In this document: positions 1-8,905 of the stretch, piece after piece
Layout: the number at the start of each line of letters is the position of its first letter
How positions within the stretch are numbered: the stretch's first letter is position 1
Assembly (NCBI RefSeq): GCF_000060345.1
Contig: NC_008571.1
Span: 496,001 to 560,000 of the forward strand
Direction of reading: 5' to 3'
Origin: Christiangramia forsetii KT0803
GTDB taxonomy: Bacteria > Bacteroidota > Bacteroidia > Flavobacteriales > Flavobacteriaceae
Length of the DNA stretch: 64,000 nucleotides
Notes under the pieces: generated by a model
What the model saw: only the letters and a program-made list of their open reading frames with translations
The model's database searches: none
Told to the model about the DNA's origin: nothing
Position numbers and translations under genes: made by a program

Positions 1-1
1 T

Positions 2-100
2 ATGGAGTTAAATAGCTATGTAGAGAATTTTGGATCCCATAAGTTTTATATGAATCTTGGATATATTATTAGAGGATATCATTTTTTAAAAAAGCTGTGA
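2..100 (+). CDS. C-terminal end of an unidentified protein (cut by window edge)
   Basis: An open frame enters from the left edge and ends at TGA 98-100, giving 32 residues. The tail is aromatic and basic and ends HFLKKL. Too little is present to name a family. The next gene, tRNA-Gly, has its promoter overlapping the end of this frame, so the frame probably belongs to a gene starting upstream of the window. An ATG at 2-4 is in frame but is probably internal. Confidence 0.4.
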   Translation: MELNSYVENFGSHKFYMNLGYIIRGYHFLKKL

Positions 101-105
101 TATTT

Positions 106-138
106 TTTGGATTTTGGAAAAGATTCAGATTATATTTG
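106..138 (+). promoter_or_regulatory. Promoter of tRNA-Gly
   Basis: TTTG at 106-109 and TATATTTG at 131-138 match the Bacteroidota sigma-ABfr consensus (-33 TTTG, -7 TAnnTTTG). The tRNA begins 10 bases after the -7 box. Confidence 0.65.
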
Positions 139-147
139 CAGAAGCAA

Positions 148-220
148 GCGGGAGTAGCTCAGTTGGTAGAGCGTCAGCCTTCCAAGCTGAATGTCGCCGG
201 TTCGAACCCGGTCTCCCGCT
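148..220 (+). tRNA. tRNA-Gly (anticodon TCC)
   Basis: A full cloverleaf is visible. The acceptor stem GCGGGAG pairs with CTCCCGC and the discriminator base is T. The D-arm is GCTC/GAGC. The anticodon stem TCAGC/GCTGA encloses loop CTTCCAA with TCC at 181-183. The T-arm contains TTCGAAC. CCA is not encoded. It decodes GGA and GGG glycine codons. Confidence 0.97.
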
Positions 221-222
221 CT

Positions 223-254
223 AAAAGCTTCATCAAAAGATGGAGCTTTTTTTT
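223..254 (+). terminator. Terminator after tRNA-Gly
   Basis: A 12-bp stem (223-234 with 239-250, one T.G wobble) with a 4-base loop runs straight into a T tract. Confidence 0.75.
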
Positions 255-347
255 GTTTCTGAATTTTACTGGGAGAATGGATAAAGGGAGAGAAGCCTGT
301 CCTGATCATTTCGGCCTCGTTCATTATAAACTTCGTAGAAGGGAATT

Positions 348-367
348 CGGTCTCCCGCTCTAAAAGC
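348..367 (+). repeat. Second copy of the tRNA-Gly 3' end
   Basis: The 20 bases 209-228 (end of tRNA-Gly plus eight bases beyond) recur exactly at 348-367, 139 bp downstream. A weak hairpin and T run follow the second copy. No tRNA body precedes it. It could be an attachment-site scar of a lost element, or the remnant of a tandem tRNA duplication. Confidence 0.6.
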
Positions 368-402
368 CTTAAATGTTGGGTTTTTTTTCGTTTGAATTTT
401 AG

Positions 403-480
403 ATCCTGAAACAAGTTCAGGATGACTACTCAATTTTTTATTTGTCATTTCGGAGAAGTGAAGCGACTGAGAAATTTCTT
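403..480. repeat. Dispersed REP-like repeat cluster
   Basis: A hairpin (ATCCTGAA 403-410, TTCAGGAT 416-423) is followed at about 444-480 by an imperfect element beginning GTCATTTCGGAG. Related units occur near 7.98, 45.6 and 60.8-61.3 kb, always next to or between genes. They are non-coding on both strands as far as I can read. Confidence 0.55.
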
Positions 481-573
481 TGATTGAAAGGTTTTCGCCT
501 CGCTCAAAATGGAGCAAGTTATCGGTTAGCAGCTAAAGCAGCTTATATTATTTTCAACCTAATTTCAGAAAAA

Positions 574-603
574 TAAAAAGCCGGAAGATTGAACTTCCGG
601 CTT
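574..603 (-). terminator. Terminator of rho
   Basis: A perfect 10-bp stem AAGCCGGAAG/CTTCCGGCTT (578-587 with 594-603) is followed, on the minus strand, by a T-rich run. It lies 25 bases beyond the rho stop. Confidence 0.8.
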
Positions 604-627
604 CATTAAGTAGGATTTACAGTGTTT

Positions 628-2301
628 TTAACCATTCATGGAGATTAAAAACTCTTCGTTATTTCTAGTATTCCTAATTTTATCATTAATGAATTCCATT
701 GCTTCAATAGGATTCATATCTGCAAGATATTTTCTTAATACCCACATACGTTGAATCGTGGTATCATCAAGTAAAAGATCATCTCTACGTGTACTTGAAG
801 AAACAAGATCAATTGCCGGGAATATTCTTCGGTTAGAAATTCTTCTATCTAACTGAAGTTCCATGTTCCCTGTTCCTTTGAATTCTTCAAAGATCACTTC
901 ATCCATCTTAGAACCGGTTTCAGTAAGTGCGGTAGCTATAATAGATAACGAACCTCCGTTCTCAATATTACGGGCAGCACCAAAGAATCTTTTAGGTTTG
1001 TGAAGAGCATTAGCATCTACACCACCACTTAATACTTTACCACTGGCTGGCTGAACGGTGTTATAAGCTCTTGCAAGTCTTGTAATAGAATCGAGAAGAA
1101 TTACCACATCGTGACCACATTCTACCAATCGCTTGGCTTTTTCGAGTACGATATTCGCAACTCTCACGTGCTCATGAGCTTCTTTATCAAAAGTTGAAGC
1201 CACTACTTCACCTTTTACGTTACGTTGCATATCGGTAACCTCTTCAGGTCTCTCATCGATAAGCAGTACAATTTGATAAACTTCAGGATGATTCGCTGCA
1301 ATAGCATTGGCGATATCTTTAAGTAACATCGTCTTACCTGTCTTCGGCTGAGAAACGATCATTCCACGTTGCCCTTTTCCGATAGGAGCGAAAAGATCCA
1401 TAACCCTGGTAGAAATTGAACTTTGCTTTTCAGCAAGGTTAAATTTATCCTTAGGGAAAAGCGGTGTAAGGTGTTCAAAAGAAACACGATCTCTTACAAC
1501 CTGCGGATCAAGTCCGTTAATTTTATTTATCTTAATAAGAGGAAAATATTTCTCACCTTCTTTAGGTGGTCTAATTTGTCCCTGAACCGTATCACCTGTC
1601 TTAAGGCCAAAAAGCCTGATCTGTGATTGTGATACATAAATGTCATCTGGAGAAGTAAGGTAGTTATAGTCTGAAGACCTTAGGAAACCGTAGTTGTCCT
1701 GCATAATATCCAGTACTCCTTCACTTTCTATGATCGCATCAAATTCATAATCTGGTTCGCGGTAACGGTTTCTGTTATCGCGATTCCCGTTATTTTTTTT
1801 ATGATCGTTGCGGTTATCGTTACGATTATCATTTCTGTTATCGTTGCGATTGTCACTACGATTTTCGTTGCGATTGTCATTGCGACTTTCCTTTCGGTTA
1901 TCGTTTCTGCCGCGACTATCTTTTTTAGTGTTTTGATTCCTGTCTCTACTGCTTTTATCTGGAGCAGTATTCTTTTTATCATCTTTTTGAGAAGGATGAG
2001 AAGATGAATCTTTACCTGAAGGTTTAGCTTGAGTAGGTTTTGTGCTAGTGTTGGAAGATTGCCTTGGTGGTTTCTTCTCACTACCAACCTTTGCTGGTCT
2101 TTTAGGTTTTTCCTTGGGCGGTTCCTCTTTCTTATCGGTGATAACTTCTTTTACTTTCGTAGGATTGGATGCCTGGTAATCCAGAATCTGATACACCAAA
2201 TCTAGTTTTTTCAAAGTCTTATACTTTGGAACGTTAAGCGTTTGAGCTATTTCCTTAAGTTCAGGAAGCTTTTTAGCCTTTAATTCTGAAATTTCAAACA
2301 T
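628..2301 (-). CDS. rho: Transcription termination factor Rho
   Basis: Rho is the hexameric ATP-dependent RNA translocase that ends transcription of untranslated RNA. The first ~45 residues resemble the Rho_N domain. Residues ~55-185 form a hydrophilic low-complexity insert, first rich in K, P and S, then in R, N and D with repeated RNDN tetrapeptides (DNA about 1795-1905). A cold-shock-like RNA-binding domain follows (~190-265), then the RecA-like motor with Walker A QPKTGKT near residue 320 and Walker B VVILLDS near 400. At 557 aa it is much longer than the ~420-aa E. coli protein. Such inserts are known in Bacteroidota Rho. It is transcribed alone and has its own terminator. Confidence 0.97.
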   Translation of the reverse strand: MFEISELKAKKLPELKEIAQTLNVPKYKTLKKLDLVYQILDYQASNPTKVKEVITDKKEEPPKEKPKRPAKVGSEKKPPRQSSNTSTKPTQAKPSGKDSSSHPSQKDDKKNTAPDKSSRDRNQNTKKDSRGRNDNRKESRNDNRNENRSDNRNDNRNDNRNDNRNDHKKNNGNRDNRNRYREPDYEFDAIIESEGVLDIMQDNYGFLRSSDYNYLTSPDDIYVSQSQIRLFGLKTGDTVQGQIRPPKEGEKYFPLIKINKINGLDPQVVRDRVSFEHLTPLFPKDKFNLAEKQSSISTRVMDLFAPIGKGQRGMIVSQPKTGKTMLLKDIANAIAANHPEVYQIVLLIDERPEEVTDMQRNVKGEVVASTFDKEAHEHVRVANIVLEKAKRLVECGHDVVILLDSITRLARAYNTVQPASGKVLSGGVDANALHKPKRFFGAARNIENGGSLSIIATALTETGSKMDEVIFEEFKGTGNMELQLDRRISNRRIFPAIDLVSSSTRRDDLLLDDTTIQRMWVLRKYLADMNPIEAMEFINDKIRNTRNNEEFLISMNG

Positions 2302-2463
2302 GAATGCGTTTAAATAATATTTTTGGATTGTTTTTAAAAACTCCTCGTGGAAGAATAAAATTTTGGAGACTTAAGTAACCAAATTTGAATGGGTTACGAA
2401 ATGTTCCTGCAATAATACAACTTTATTTTAAATTTTTAAGCAGCAATTCTAAAAAGAATCTTT

Positions 2464-2471
2464 TATTTTTG
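2464..2471 (+). promoter_or_regulatory. Promoter -7 box of the DUF4293 gene
   Basis: TATTTTTG ends 19 bases before the ATG. No clear -33 TTTG is seen. Confidence 0.45.
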
Positions 2472-2490
2472 TGCCGCAATTGCGATAAAT

Positions 2491-2901
2491 ATGCTTCAAA
2501 GAATACAAACAGTTTACTTACTTTTAGCAATTATAACGGCAGCAGGTCTTATCTTCGTATTTCCACTCTGGATAAATTCAGCAGGTGAAGAAGTACATGC
2601 CCAGGAGCAACTAATTGCTTTTGGAATGTTTTTAGGCTCTGCGGCGATTTCTTTGGTAAGTATCTTTATGTTTAAAAATAGAAAACTCCAGTTTGTGCTG
2701 GGGCGTCTAAATATAATATTGAACCTTTTTTTACTAGGAGTGTTTGTTTATTGGTCTCTAACTTTACCTGGAGAAGTAGATATTTCTGAGAAGGGTATTG
2801 GGATGTTTCTTCCTATTATTTCTATCGTTTTTATTGTTTTGGCCAATAAGGCCATCAAAAAGGACGAAGATCTCGTAAAATCTGTTGACCGATTACGATA
2901 A
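2491..2901 (+). CDS. DUF4293 family membrane protein
   Basis: This 136-aa protein has four predicted membrane helices, roughly residues 7-29, 43-61, 70-90 and 100-117, and a charged tail. The N-terminus MLQRIQTVYLL and overall layout match DUF4293, a family of unknown function found in Bacteroidota. It is probably an inner-membrane protein. It is divergent from rho, and its message ends at a shared terminator facing the phosphoesterase. I recognise the family by pattern only; nothing in the context suggests a role. Confidence 0.8.
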   Translation: MLQRIQTVYLLLAIITAAGLIFVFPLWINSAGEEVHAQEQLIAFGMFLGSAAISLVSIFMFKNRKLQFVLGRLNIILNLFLLGVFVYWSLTLPGEVDISEKGIGMFLPIISIVFIVLANKAIKKDEDLVKSVDRLR

Positions 2902-2930
2902 GCCTATAATCTTAGTAGTATTAGTGCGTG

Positions 2931-2960
2931 AAAAACCCGAAGTGAAAGCTTCGGGTTTTT
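2931..2960. terminator. Bidirectional terminator
   Basis: A perfect 12-bp stem (2931-2942 with 2949-2960) with loop TGAAAG has A and T runs on its two flanks. It sits between the convergent DUF4293 and phosphoesterase genes and can serve both. Confidence 0.85.
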
Positions 2961-2963
2961 TGA

Positions 2964-3452
2964 TTATTCCAGTTCAATAACTTCAAGATCACTAATCTCC
3001 TGCCCATTAATTTTAAATCTAAGCATAGTTCTCTTTTGATGAAATCCTTGTTTGCCGGCAGCACCGGGATTCATATGAAGCAAATTCAGGTTTTTATCAT
3101 TCATCACTTTTAAAATATGAGAATGTCCCGAAATAAATATTTTCGGAGGATTTTTTTTAATGATATCCTTGATGGGAGGGGAATACCTTCCGGGATATCC
3201 GCCAATATGAGTGATCCATACATCAACTTCTTCACACATAAATCTATTGTTTAATGGGAATTCTTTTCGAATTTCAGCATTATCAATATTGCCGTAAACA
3301 GCCTTGAGTGGTTTTATGGCCTCTAGTTTATCAATAACTTCAAGATTTCCAATATCTCCCGCATGCCAAATTTCATCAGCCTGTTCAGCATAATGAAGAA
3401 TGCGTTTATCCATATGTGAATGGGTGTCACTAAGAAGAAGGATTTTTTTCAA
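2964..3452 (-). CDS. YfcE/MJ0936-family metallophosphoesterase
   Basis: This is a small (162 aa) cytoplasmic calcineurin-like phosphodiesterase. The metal ligands are in place: D9 and H11 (SDTH), D33 (AGD), N55 (GNID), H82 (THIGG), and H110 and H112 (GHSH). The family hydrolyses phosphodiesters with two divalent metals, usually Mn2+; the natural substrate is not known here. The length is normal for YfcE-type enzymes. It stands alone, convergent with the DUF4293 gene and divergent from truA. Confidence 0.88.
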   Translation of the reverse strand: MKKILLLSDTHSHMDKRILHYAEQADEIWHAGDIGNLEVIDKLEAIKPLKAVYGNIDNAEIRKEFPLNNRFMCEEVDVWITHIGGYPGRYSPPIKDIIKKNPPKIFISGHSHILKVMNDKNLNLLHMNPGAAGKQGFHQKRTMLRFKINGQEISDLEVIELE

Positions 3453-3523
3453 ATTTCGATATTTTTAAAATTCGTTTAACAAAGGATGGTGCGGCAAAGA
3501 CTTTTTCCTTGCTATAATTGCCT

Positions 3524-3531
3524 TATCTTTG
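3524..3531 (+). promoter_or_regulatory. truA: Promoter -7 box of truA
   Basis: TATCTTTG matches TAnnTTTG. It covers the TTG at 3529 that would give the longest truA frame, which argues that translation starts further downstream. Confidence 0.55.
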
Positions 3532-3561
3532 CATTTCGCTAATATAAAAATAAAGCGGAGC

Positions 3562-4308
3562 TTGAGGTATTTTATAGAACTCTCATATTTTGGAAAAGCC
3601 TATCATGGTTGGCAAATTCAACCGAACTCTATTAGTGTTCAGGAGGTTATTGAAAAAAATCTGAGTAAGGTATTACGTTCAACTATAGAGATTGTTGGAG
3701 CAGGAAGAACAGATGCAGGTGTTCACGCTAAGCAGATGTTTGCTCATTTTGATGTTGATAGGGTTTTAGATTTAGAGCTTTTAAAGTATAAGTTGAATTC
3801 CATGCTTCCAAAAGATATTGCGATTTCAGATATATTTCCGGTAAACAAAAATGTGCATGCACGTTTTGACGCCACGTCCAGAAGCTATGAGTATCATTTA
3901 ATTCAGGAAAAAGATCCTTTTAATAGGGAATCAGCGTGGTTTCTGAAACATGAAGTTAAAATTGAGAAGATGAATATGGCGGCGGCTACTTTGAGAGGGT
4001 ACACTAATTTCAAATGTTTCTCTAAAAGTAAAACAGACGTACGAACCTATAATTGCAGAATTGACGAAGCTGAATGGAGAATGGAGGGGAATTTAATGGT
4101 TTTTCATATTACTGCCGATAGATTTTTAAGAAATATGGTTCGTGCAGTAGTAGGAACTCTTATTGAAATTGGTCAAAATAAACATCCTGTTTCTTATATG
4201 CATGAGGTTATAAAAAGTGAAGACAGGGGAAAGGCTGGAGCATCGGTACCAGCACATGGATTATACTTAACAAGGATCAAGTATCCTGAAAATATCAGAA
4301 TAGAATAG
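3562..4308 (+). CDS. truA: tRNA pseudouridine synthase A
   Basis: TruA converts uridines 38-40 of tRNA anticodon arms to pseudouridine. The motif GAGRTDAGVHA holds the catalytic Asp (residue 51 counted from this start), and the later blocks (RSYEYHL, RFLRNMVRAVVGTL) are those of the family. No ATG precedes the conserved LRYFIELSY start of the domain. The frame could be extended to a TTG at 3529, but that codon lies inside the promoter box, so I chose the TTG at 3562 (248 aa). The stop is followed at once by the ATG of the ABC transporter gene, so the two are likely co-transcribed. Confidence 0.88.
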   Translation: MRYFIELSYFGKAYHGWQIQPNSISVQEVIEKNLSKVLRSTIEIVGAGRTDAGVHAKQMFAHFDVDRVLDLELLKYKLNSMLPKDIAISDIFPVNKNVHARFDATSRSYEYHLIQEKDPFNRESAWFLKHEVKIEKMNMAAATLRGYTNFKCFSKSKTDVRTYNCRIDEAEWRMEGNLMVFHITADRFLRNMVRAVVGTLIEIGQNKHPVSYMHEVIKSEDRGKAGASVPAHGLYLTRIKYPENIRIE

Positions 4309-6075
4309 ATGGCATCAAAAACTGGAAATGCGTTCGATATGGATTTGTTTAAGCGTTTGCTTAGTTATACAAATCCCTATAAGCGAATATTTTATTTCGT
4401 AGGAGTCGCCGCAATTCTGATGTCGTTATTTGCAGTTCTAAGGCCTATCCTTTTGCAGGAAACTGTAGATGAAGCTTTAATTCCTTCAGATTTTGACAGC
4501 CTTATTTATTATGTAAGTCTAATGATGGGCGTCCTGGTTTTGGAGGTCCTATTTCAGTTCTGTTTTATATATTATGCCAACTGGCTGGGGCAGGAGGTTG
4601 TTCGTGATATTCGTGTGAAGCTCTTTAAGCATATGCTTGGCTTTAGAATGAAGTATTACGATAAATCTGCTGTGGGTAGATTGGTGACCAGAGCGGTGAG
4701 TGATATTGAAACTATTGCCAGTATCTTTAGTCAGGGATTGTTTATGATCATAAGTGATCTCCTTAAAATGTTTGTGGTTGTAGGAGTAATGTTTTATAAA
4801 AGCTGGGAATTAACTTTGCTGGTGCTAACAATTCTTCCGTTCATTATATATGCCACACGTGTATTTCAGAAGAAAATGAAACTGGCTTTTGAAGAGGTTA
4901 GAACCCAGGTAGCCAATTTAAATACTTTTGTTCAGGAGCGTATTACCGGGATGAAGATCGTTCAGCTTTTTACCAGAGAGAAGACGGAATATGCCAATTT
5001 TAAAGAGATAAACGATAAACACCGAAATGCATGGGTGAAAACGGTATGGTATAACTCCATATTTTTTCCTATTGCTGAAATGTCTACTTCCATAACTATT
5101 GGTTTGATCGTATGGTTTGGTGGTTTAAGAGTAGTAGCCGGTGATGATATGTCATTAGGTATTATTATAGCTTTTATTGAACTGTCTCAAATGTTATTCA
5201 GGCCTCTGAGGCAAATCGCAGATAAATTCAATACCCTGCAAATGGGAATGGTTGCAGCCAATCGTGTTTTCGATATTATTGATACCGAAGCAAATATTGA
5301 AGATAATGGAACTCTTGAAATTGATAATTTTAACGGAGATATCCAGTTTAAAGATGTTCGTTTTAGCTATGTGGACGATGAAGAAGTTTTAAAAGGAATT
5401 TCCTTTAAAGTAAATCCTGGAGAAACCGTAGCCATTGTTGGAGCTACCGGTGCTGGGAAATCAACCATCATTAATCTGCTTAGCCGATTCTATGAAATTG
5501 ATAGTGGTACTATCTTAGTAGATAATACCGATATTAAAGACATTAAGCTTAAATCTTTAAGAGCTCAAATAGCGGTAGTGTTACAGAACGTTTTCCTGTT
5601 CGCAGATACCGTTATGAATAATATTAATCTTGATAATCCTGATATCTCAGATGAAGATGTCATTAATGCTGCAAAACAAATCGGGATACATGAATTTATC
5701 ACCTCACTTCCAGGAGGATATTCTTATAATGTAAAGGAAAGGGGCGCCATGCTATCTTCTGGTCAGCGCCAATTAATTTCCTTCTTAAGGGCTTATGTTA
5801 GTAATCCTAGTATTCTTGTTCTGGATGAAGCAACCTCTTCCGTAGATTCCTATAGTGAACAGCTTATTCAAGATGCTACAGATAAGATTACTGAAGGTAG
5901 AACGTCTATCGTGATTGCTCACCGTCTTGCCACGATTAAAAAAGCAGATAAGATCATTGTAATGGATGAAGGTAAGATTGTTGAAATTGGTAACCATAAA
6001 GAATTACTTCAAAAAACAGATGGTTACTACAGGAAGTTGTACGAAGTGCAGTTTAAGGAAGAGGAAGCGCTTTAA
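4309..6075 (+). CDS. ABC transporter, fused permease/ATPase (MsbA/LmrA type)
   Basis: This is a half-transporter of 588 aa. Six membrane helices occupy about residues 20-310 and the nucleotide-binding domain 345-580. Walker A is GATGAGKST (~378-386), the signature is LSSGQ (~482), Walker B is ILVLDEA with its catalytic Glu, and the switch His is in AHR. The family works as a dimer exporting lipids or hydrophobic compounds across the inner membrane; the substrate cannot be read from sequence. Start and truA stop are adjacent with no gap, indicating translational coupling. Confidence 0.93.
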   Translation: MASKTGNAFDMDLFKRLLSYTNPYKRIFYFVGVAAILMSLFAVLRPILLQETVDEALIPSDFDSLIYYVSLMMGVLVLEVLFQFCFIYYANWLGQEVVRDIRVKLFKHMLGFRMKYYDKSAVGRLVTRAVSDIETIASIFSQGLFMIISDLLKMFVVVGVMFYKSWELTLLVLTILPFIIYATRVFQKKMKLAFEEVRTQVANLNTFVQERITGMKIVQLFTREKTEYANFKEINDKHRNAWVKTVWYNSIFFPIAEMSTSITIGLIVWFGGLRVVAGDDMSLGIIIAFIELSQMLFRPLRQIADKFNTLQMGMVAANRVFDIIDTEANIEDNGTLEIDNFNGDIQFKDVRFSYVDDEEVLKGISFKVNPGETVAIVGATGAGKSTIINLLSRFYEIDSGTILVDNTDIKDIKLKSLRAQIAVVLQNVFLFADTVMNNINLDNPDISDEDVINAAKQIGIHEFITSLPGGYSYNVKERGAMLSSGQRQLISFLRAYVSNPSILVLDEATSSVDSYSEQLIQDATDKITEGRTSIVIAHRLATIKKADKIIVMDEGKIVEIGNHKELLQKTDGYYRKLYEVQFKEEEAL

Positions 6076-6359
6076 ATCACATCTACGCTTCAAAAATTCA
6101 TGTTCTGTTATACGCTGGAATTTATCTCATATAGCTTAAAAAAAGGCAAGGAATATGGGGGGTAAATAATTCTGTCTAAACTTCTGATTTAAAATTCACT
6201 AATAAATAGTGTTTACTTTTAAAACATACATATTATTCATTTTTTGTAATTAATTGATGTGGATATGTTTAATATTTTGCCAATTATTGAAATGATTGAT
6301 TTTTGTTTCGACTAAAGACATTCGGAAAAAGTTAGACTAATTATTAATCTAAATCAATT

Positions 6360-7805
6360 ATGATGAAAAATTTTCTGTATCCAATTTTAAGCATGTTCTT
6401 AATTTTTACGGCATGTTCAGATGACGACGATAATATTCAAGGAAATGAAAATATGGCGGAATTTACGGTTACCATAGAAAATGTGGTTCAGCCAAAGCCT
6501 ATATTTCAAAGTGGTGTATTTAATACTCCTGTTAGTGCCGATGAGCCAGCACCATTATTTCCTGGCGATGCCTATGAATTTGAAATTGATGCCGGGCCGG
6601 TAGTTTTGCCAAACGATGGAGGTACTAGGCTTTCATTTGTGACCATGTTTGTTCAATCTAATGATTTATTTTTCGCCCCTAATGAAGAAGGAATTTCCCT
6701 GTATGGTGACGATAATGAACCAATTGGAGCCAATGGCCCTGAAGATGTAACAGATCAGGTTTTAATTTGGGATTCTGGAACTGAAGTAAATGAAATAACC
6801 GGGGGTCCAAACCAAAAGCCTCAACAGGAAGCCGATGCCGAAGACCAGGGAGAGGACGAAGATGGGGTGGTTACCCAAATTACTGCGAACGAAGATGCAG
6901 CAGGAAACTTTATTCCGGATGCAAATGAGGTTATTAAAGTAACCATAGAAAATACAGCTGATGCTAAATTTAGAGTGAGGATAGAAAACGTATCGACTTC
7001 TACTACGATTCCAACTCCGGCGCTGGGCGATGGAACTACTGCTGCTGTTCCAGTATCACCGGGTGTTTATGCGGTACATACTATGGCTGCTCCATTTTTC
7101 GTAGAAGGTGAAGCTGCTGCTAATGCAGGGCTTGCAGCGAGTGCTGAGGGTGTTGAAGATATTGCTGAAGATGGCTTTCCTATGGCCTTAGCTCAGGATA
7201 CTGAAGCAGCAACAGGCTTAATAGTTCCTTTGTCTCCAGGTGCCTGGGCTTTACATGATCAGGGTACCCGGCCACTTTATCAAATAAATGAACCAGATTT
7301 TGCAGAGGGTCTCGAAGGAATTGCTGAAGACGGAACACCAATGACGCTTGTTTCCGCCTTAAATAGCAAGGACGGTGTGACTATGGCGGCAGCTTTTAAT
7401 ACGCCTGTAGGTGCGTCCAGCCCAGGACCAATCACTCCTGGAAATAGTTACCAATTTACATTTACTGCTTCTGAAGGACAAAATTTGTCACTGGCTACAA
7501 TGTTCATTCAGAGTAATGATTGGTTTTATGCTTTTAAGCCTGAAGGAATTGCGCTATTTGAAAATGGAACTGCTATAAGTGGAGATAAGACCTCGCAAGT
7601 ATTTCTTTATGATGTAGGAACAGAAATAGATGAGTATCCAGGTGCAGGATTATTTCAGGTAATTAGGCAGCCATCTTTAAATTCTGGACCAGATGATTCT
7701 AATTCTAATGTAAGACTGGTTGACCCCGCCAATCAAAATAATGTTCAACCTGCTCAGGAAATAATTCGAATAAATATTCAAAGTTCAAGTATTGGAACTA
7801 ATTAA
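6360..7805 (+). CDS. Lipoprotein with two spondin_N-like domains
   Basis: The N-terminus is a signal peptide ending in FTAC, with the lipid-modified Cys at residue 20 followed by an SDDDD stretch, so it is probably an outer-membrane lipoprotein. Two related domains follow. Residues ~34-165 contain FTVTIENV, GVFNTPV, MFVQSNDLFFAP, EGISLY and DSGTEVNE. Residues ~205-470 contain the matching FRVRIENVS, AFNTPVG, MFIQSNDWFYAF, EGIALF and DVGTEIDE. These are marks of the spondin_N fold. An acidic linker (~165-190) separates them. The second copy carries an extra Ala/Gly-rich segment with SPGVYAVH and SPGAWALH pairs. Function unknown; surface adhesion is only a guess from the fold. It lies alone in its transcription unit. 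Confidence 0.75.
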   Translation: MMKNFLYPILSMFLIFTACSDDDDNIQGNENMAEFTVTIENVVQPKPIFQSGVFNTPVSADEPAPLFPGDAYEFEIDAGPVVLPNDGGTRLSFVTMFVQSNDLFFAPNEEGISLYGDDNEPIGANGPEDVTDQVLIWDSGTEVNEITGGPNQKPQQEADAEDQGEDEDGVVTQITANEDAAGNFIPDANEVIKVTIENTADAKFRVRIENVSTSTTIPTPALGDGTTAAVPVSPGVYAVHTMAAPFFVEGEAAANAGLAASAEGVEDIAEDGFPMALAQDTEAATGLIVPLSPGAWALHDQGTRPLYQINEPDFAEGLEGIAEDGTPMTLVSALNSKDGVTMAAAFNTPVGASSPGPITPGNSYQFTFTASEGQNLSLATMFIQSNDWFYAFKPEGIALFENGTAISGDKTSQVFLYDVGTEIDEYPGAGLFQVIRQPSLNSGPDDSNSNVRLVDPANQNNVQPAQEIIRINIQSSSIGTN

Positions 7806-7973
7806 TTAAATTATTCTTGACGGAGGAAAAAAACGGCTTCAGAAGGATTTTTAAATTCTTTTGGAGCTATTTTTTTAAGTGAAAATTGAAATAAATTTCA
7901 GACGTCAGCACCTAAGTGCATAAAATTTTAAAGTTATAAAACTGTTTACGAAGGTTGTAAGAACAAGTCTTTT

Positions 7974-7997
7974 GTCAGGTTGAGCGCAGTCGAGAAC
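7974..7997. repeat. Dispersed GAGCGCAGTCGAGA repeat
   Basis: The 14-base core at 7982-7995 recurs exactly inside icmF at 58692-58705. Similar short elements are common in intergenic DNA of flavobacteria. The rest of 7806-8094 shows no gene. Confidence 0.6.
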
Positions 7998-8094
7998 TAT
8001 TGGTCAAATACATTTAGGTTTCGACTTCCATAGATCAAAAAAACAATTGAATATGAAACTATCTACTAATCTTGAATAAATTTATTTATAAGTC

Positions 8095-8868
8095 TTAACT
8101 AAGATCTTCCTTAATTCTATCTTTCAGTTCCTCCATTGTTTCAAACATTACAAACTGTCCATCTTTAATATAAGAAGTTTGTCCCGTTTCTTCACTTACT
8201 ACCAGGGCCAAAGCATCGGTTTTTTCAGTGATTCCTACTGCGGCGCGGTGTCTTAATCCGAATCTTAGCGGAATGGATCTATCGTTTGAAACGGGTAAAA
8301 TTACCCTGGTTGCGGTAATCTTATTTTCTTCAATTACCATCGCGCCATCATGTAACGGGCTATTTTTAAAAAAAACTGATTCGAGGATTGGTTGATTCAA
8401 CTCAATCTTCATTTTATCGCCCGTATTCTTTACAAAATCCAGTTTATTATTTTTTTGAATTACTATCAAAGCACCGGTATAGGTTTTACCCATGGTTTCA
8501 CAGGCATCTATGATCGCATCTACGTCGATCTTTGAATCAAAATCATCCCTGCTAAATTTAAAACTTCTGAAAAATCTGCCCTTCTGGGTAAAATTTGTAG
8601 AACCTATCATTAGAAGGAATTTTCTAATTTCCTGCTGAAAAACAACAATTAGCGCGAAAACACCAACGCCCACAAATTCACCAAGCACGCTGCTTAGCAG
8701 CTCCATTTGTAATAATTGTGTTAATAGCCAAACGAGGTAAATTACTACAATACCAATAAAGATGTTCACAGCGGCAGTTCCACGTACAAGTTTATACACG
8801 TAGTAGAGCAGAAGGGCTACAAAAACAATATCCAGGATATCGAGAATTCGAAGATCTATGATGTCCAA
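8095..8868 (-). CDS. cdaA: Diadenylate cyclase CdaA
   Basis: CdaA makes the second messenger c-di-AMP from two ATP. Three membrane helices fill the first ~80 residues. The DAC (DisA_N) domain follows, with the catalytic DGA motif in SPLHDGAMVI near residue 172 and RHRAAVG near 204-208. The length of 257 aa is normal. It follows folP on the same strand with a 37-base gap, so the two are probably one operon, an arrangement I recall from other Bacteroidota. Neither CdaR nor GlmM is adjacent here. Confidence 0.95.
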   Translation of the reverse strand: MDIIDLRILDILDIVFVALLLYYVYKLVRGTAAVNIFIGIVVIYLVWLLTQLLQMELLSSVLGEFVGVGVFALIVVFQQEIRKFLLMIGSTNFTQKGRFFRSFKFSRDDFDSKIDVDAIIDACETMGKTYTGALIVIQKNNKLDFVKNTGDKMKIELNQPILESVFFKNSPLHDGAMVIEENKITATRVILPVSNDRSIPLRFGLRHRAAVGITEKTDALALVVSEETGQTSYIKDGQFVMFETMEELKDRIKEDLS

Positions 8869-8905
8869 ATTGCGGGGATTTTATGTAAAAATAGAAAATC
8901 TAAAA

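Noticed and set aside
130-517. Overlapping small frames on both strands around tRNA-Gly
   Set aside because: They read through the tRNA, its terminator and hairpin repeats, and have no protein-like family pattern.
1423-2087. Frames inside rho on other strands/frames, including I/V-rich and T/A-rich ones
   Set aside because: They are shadows of the low-complexity RND-rich rho insert; the real frame explains the composition.
3529-3561. Longer truA start at TTG 3529
   Set aside because: The codon overlaps the TATCTTTG promoter box, and the added residues are unlike the family.
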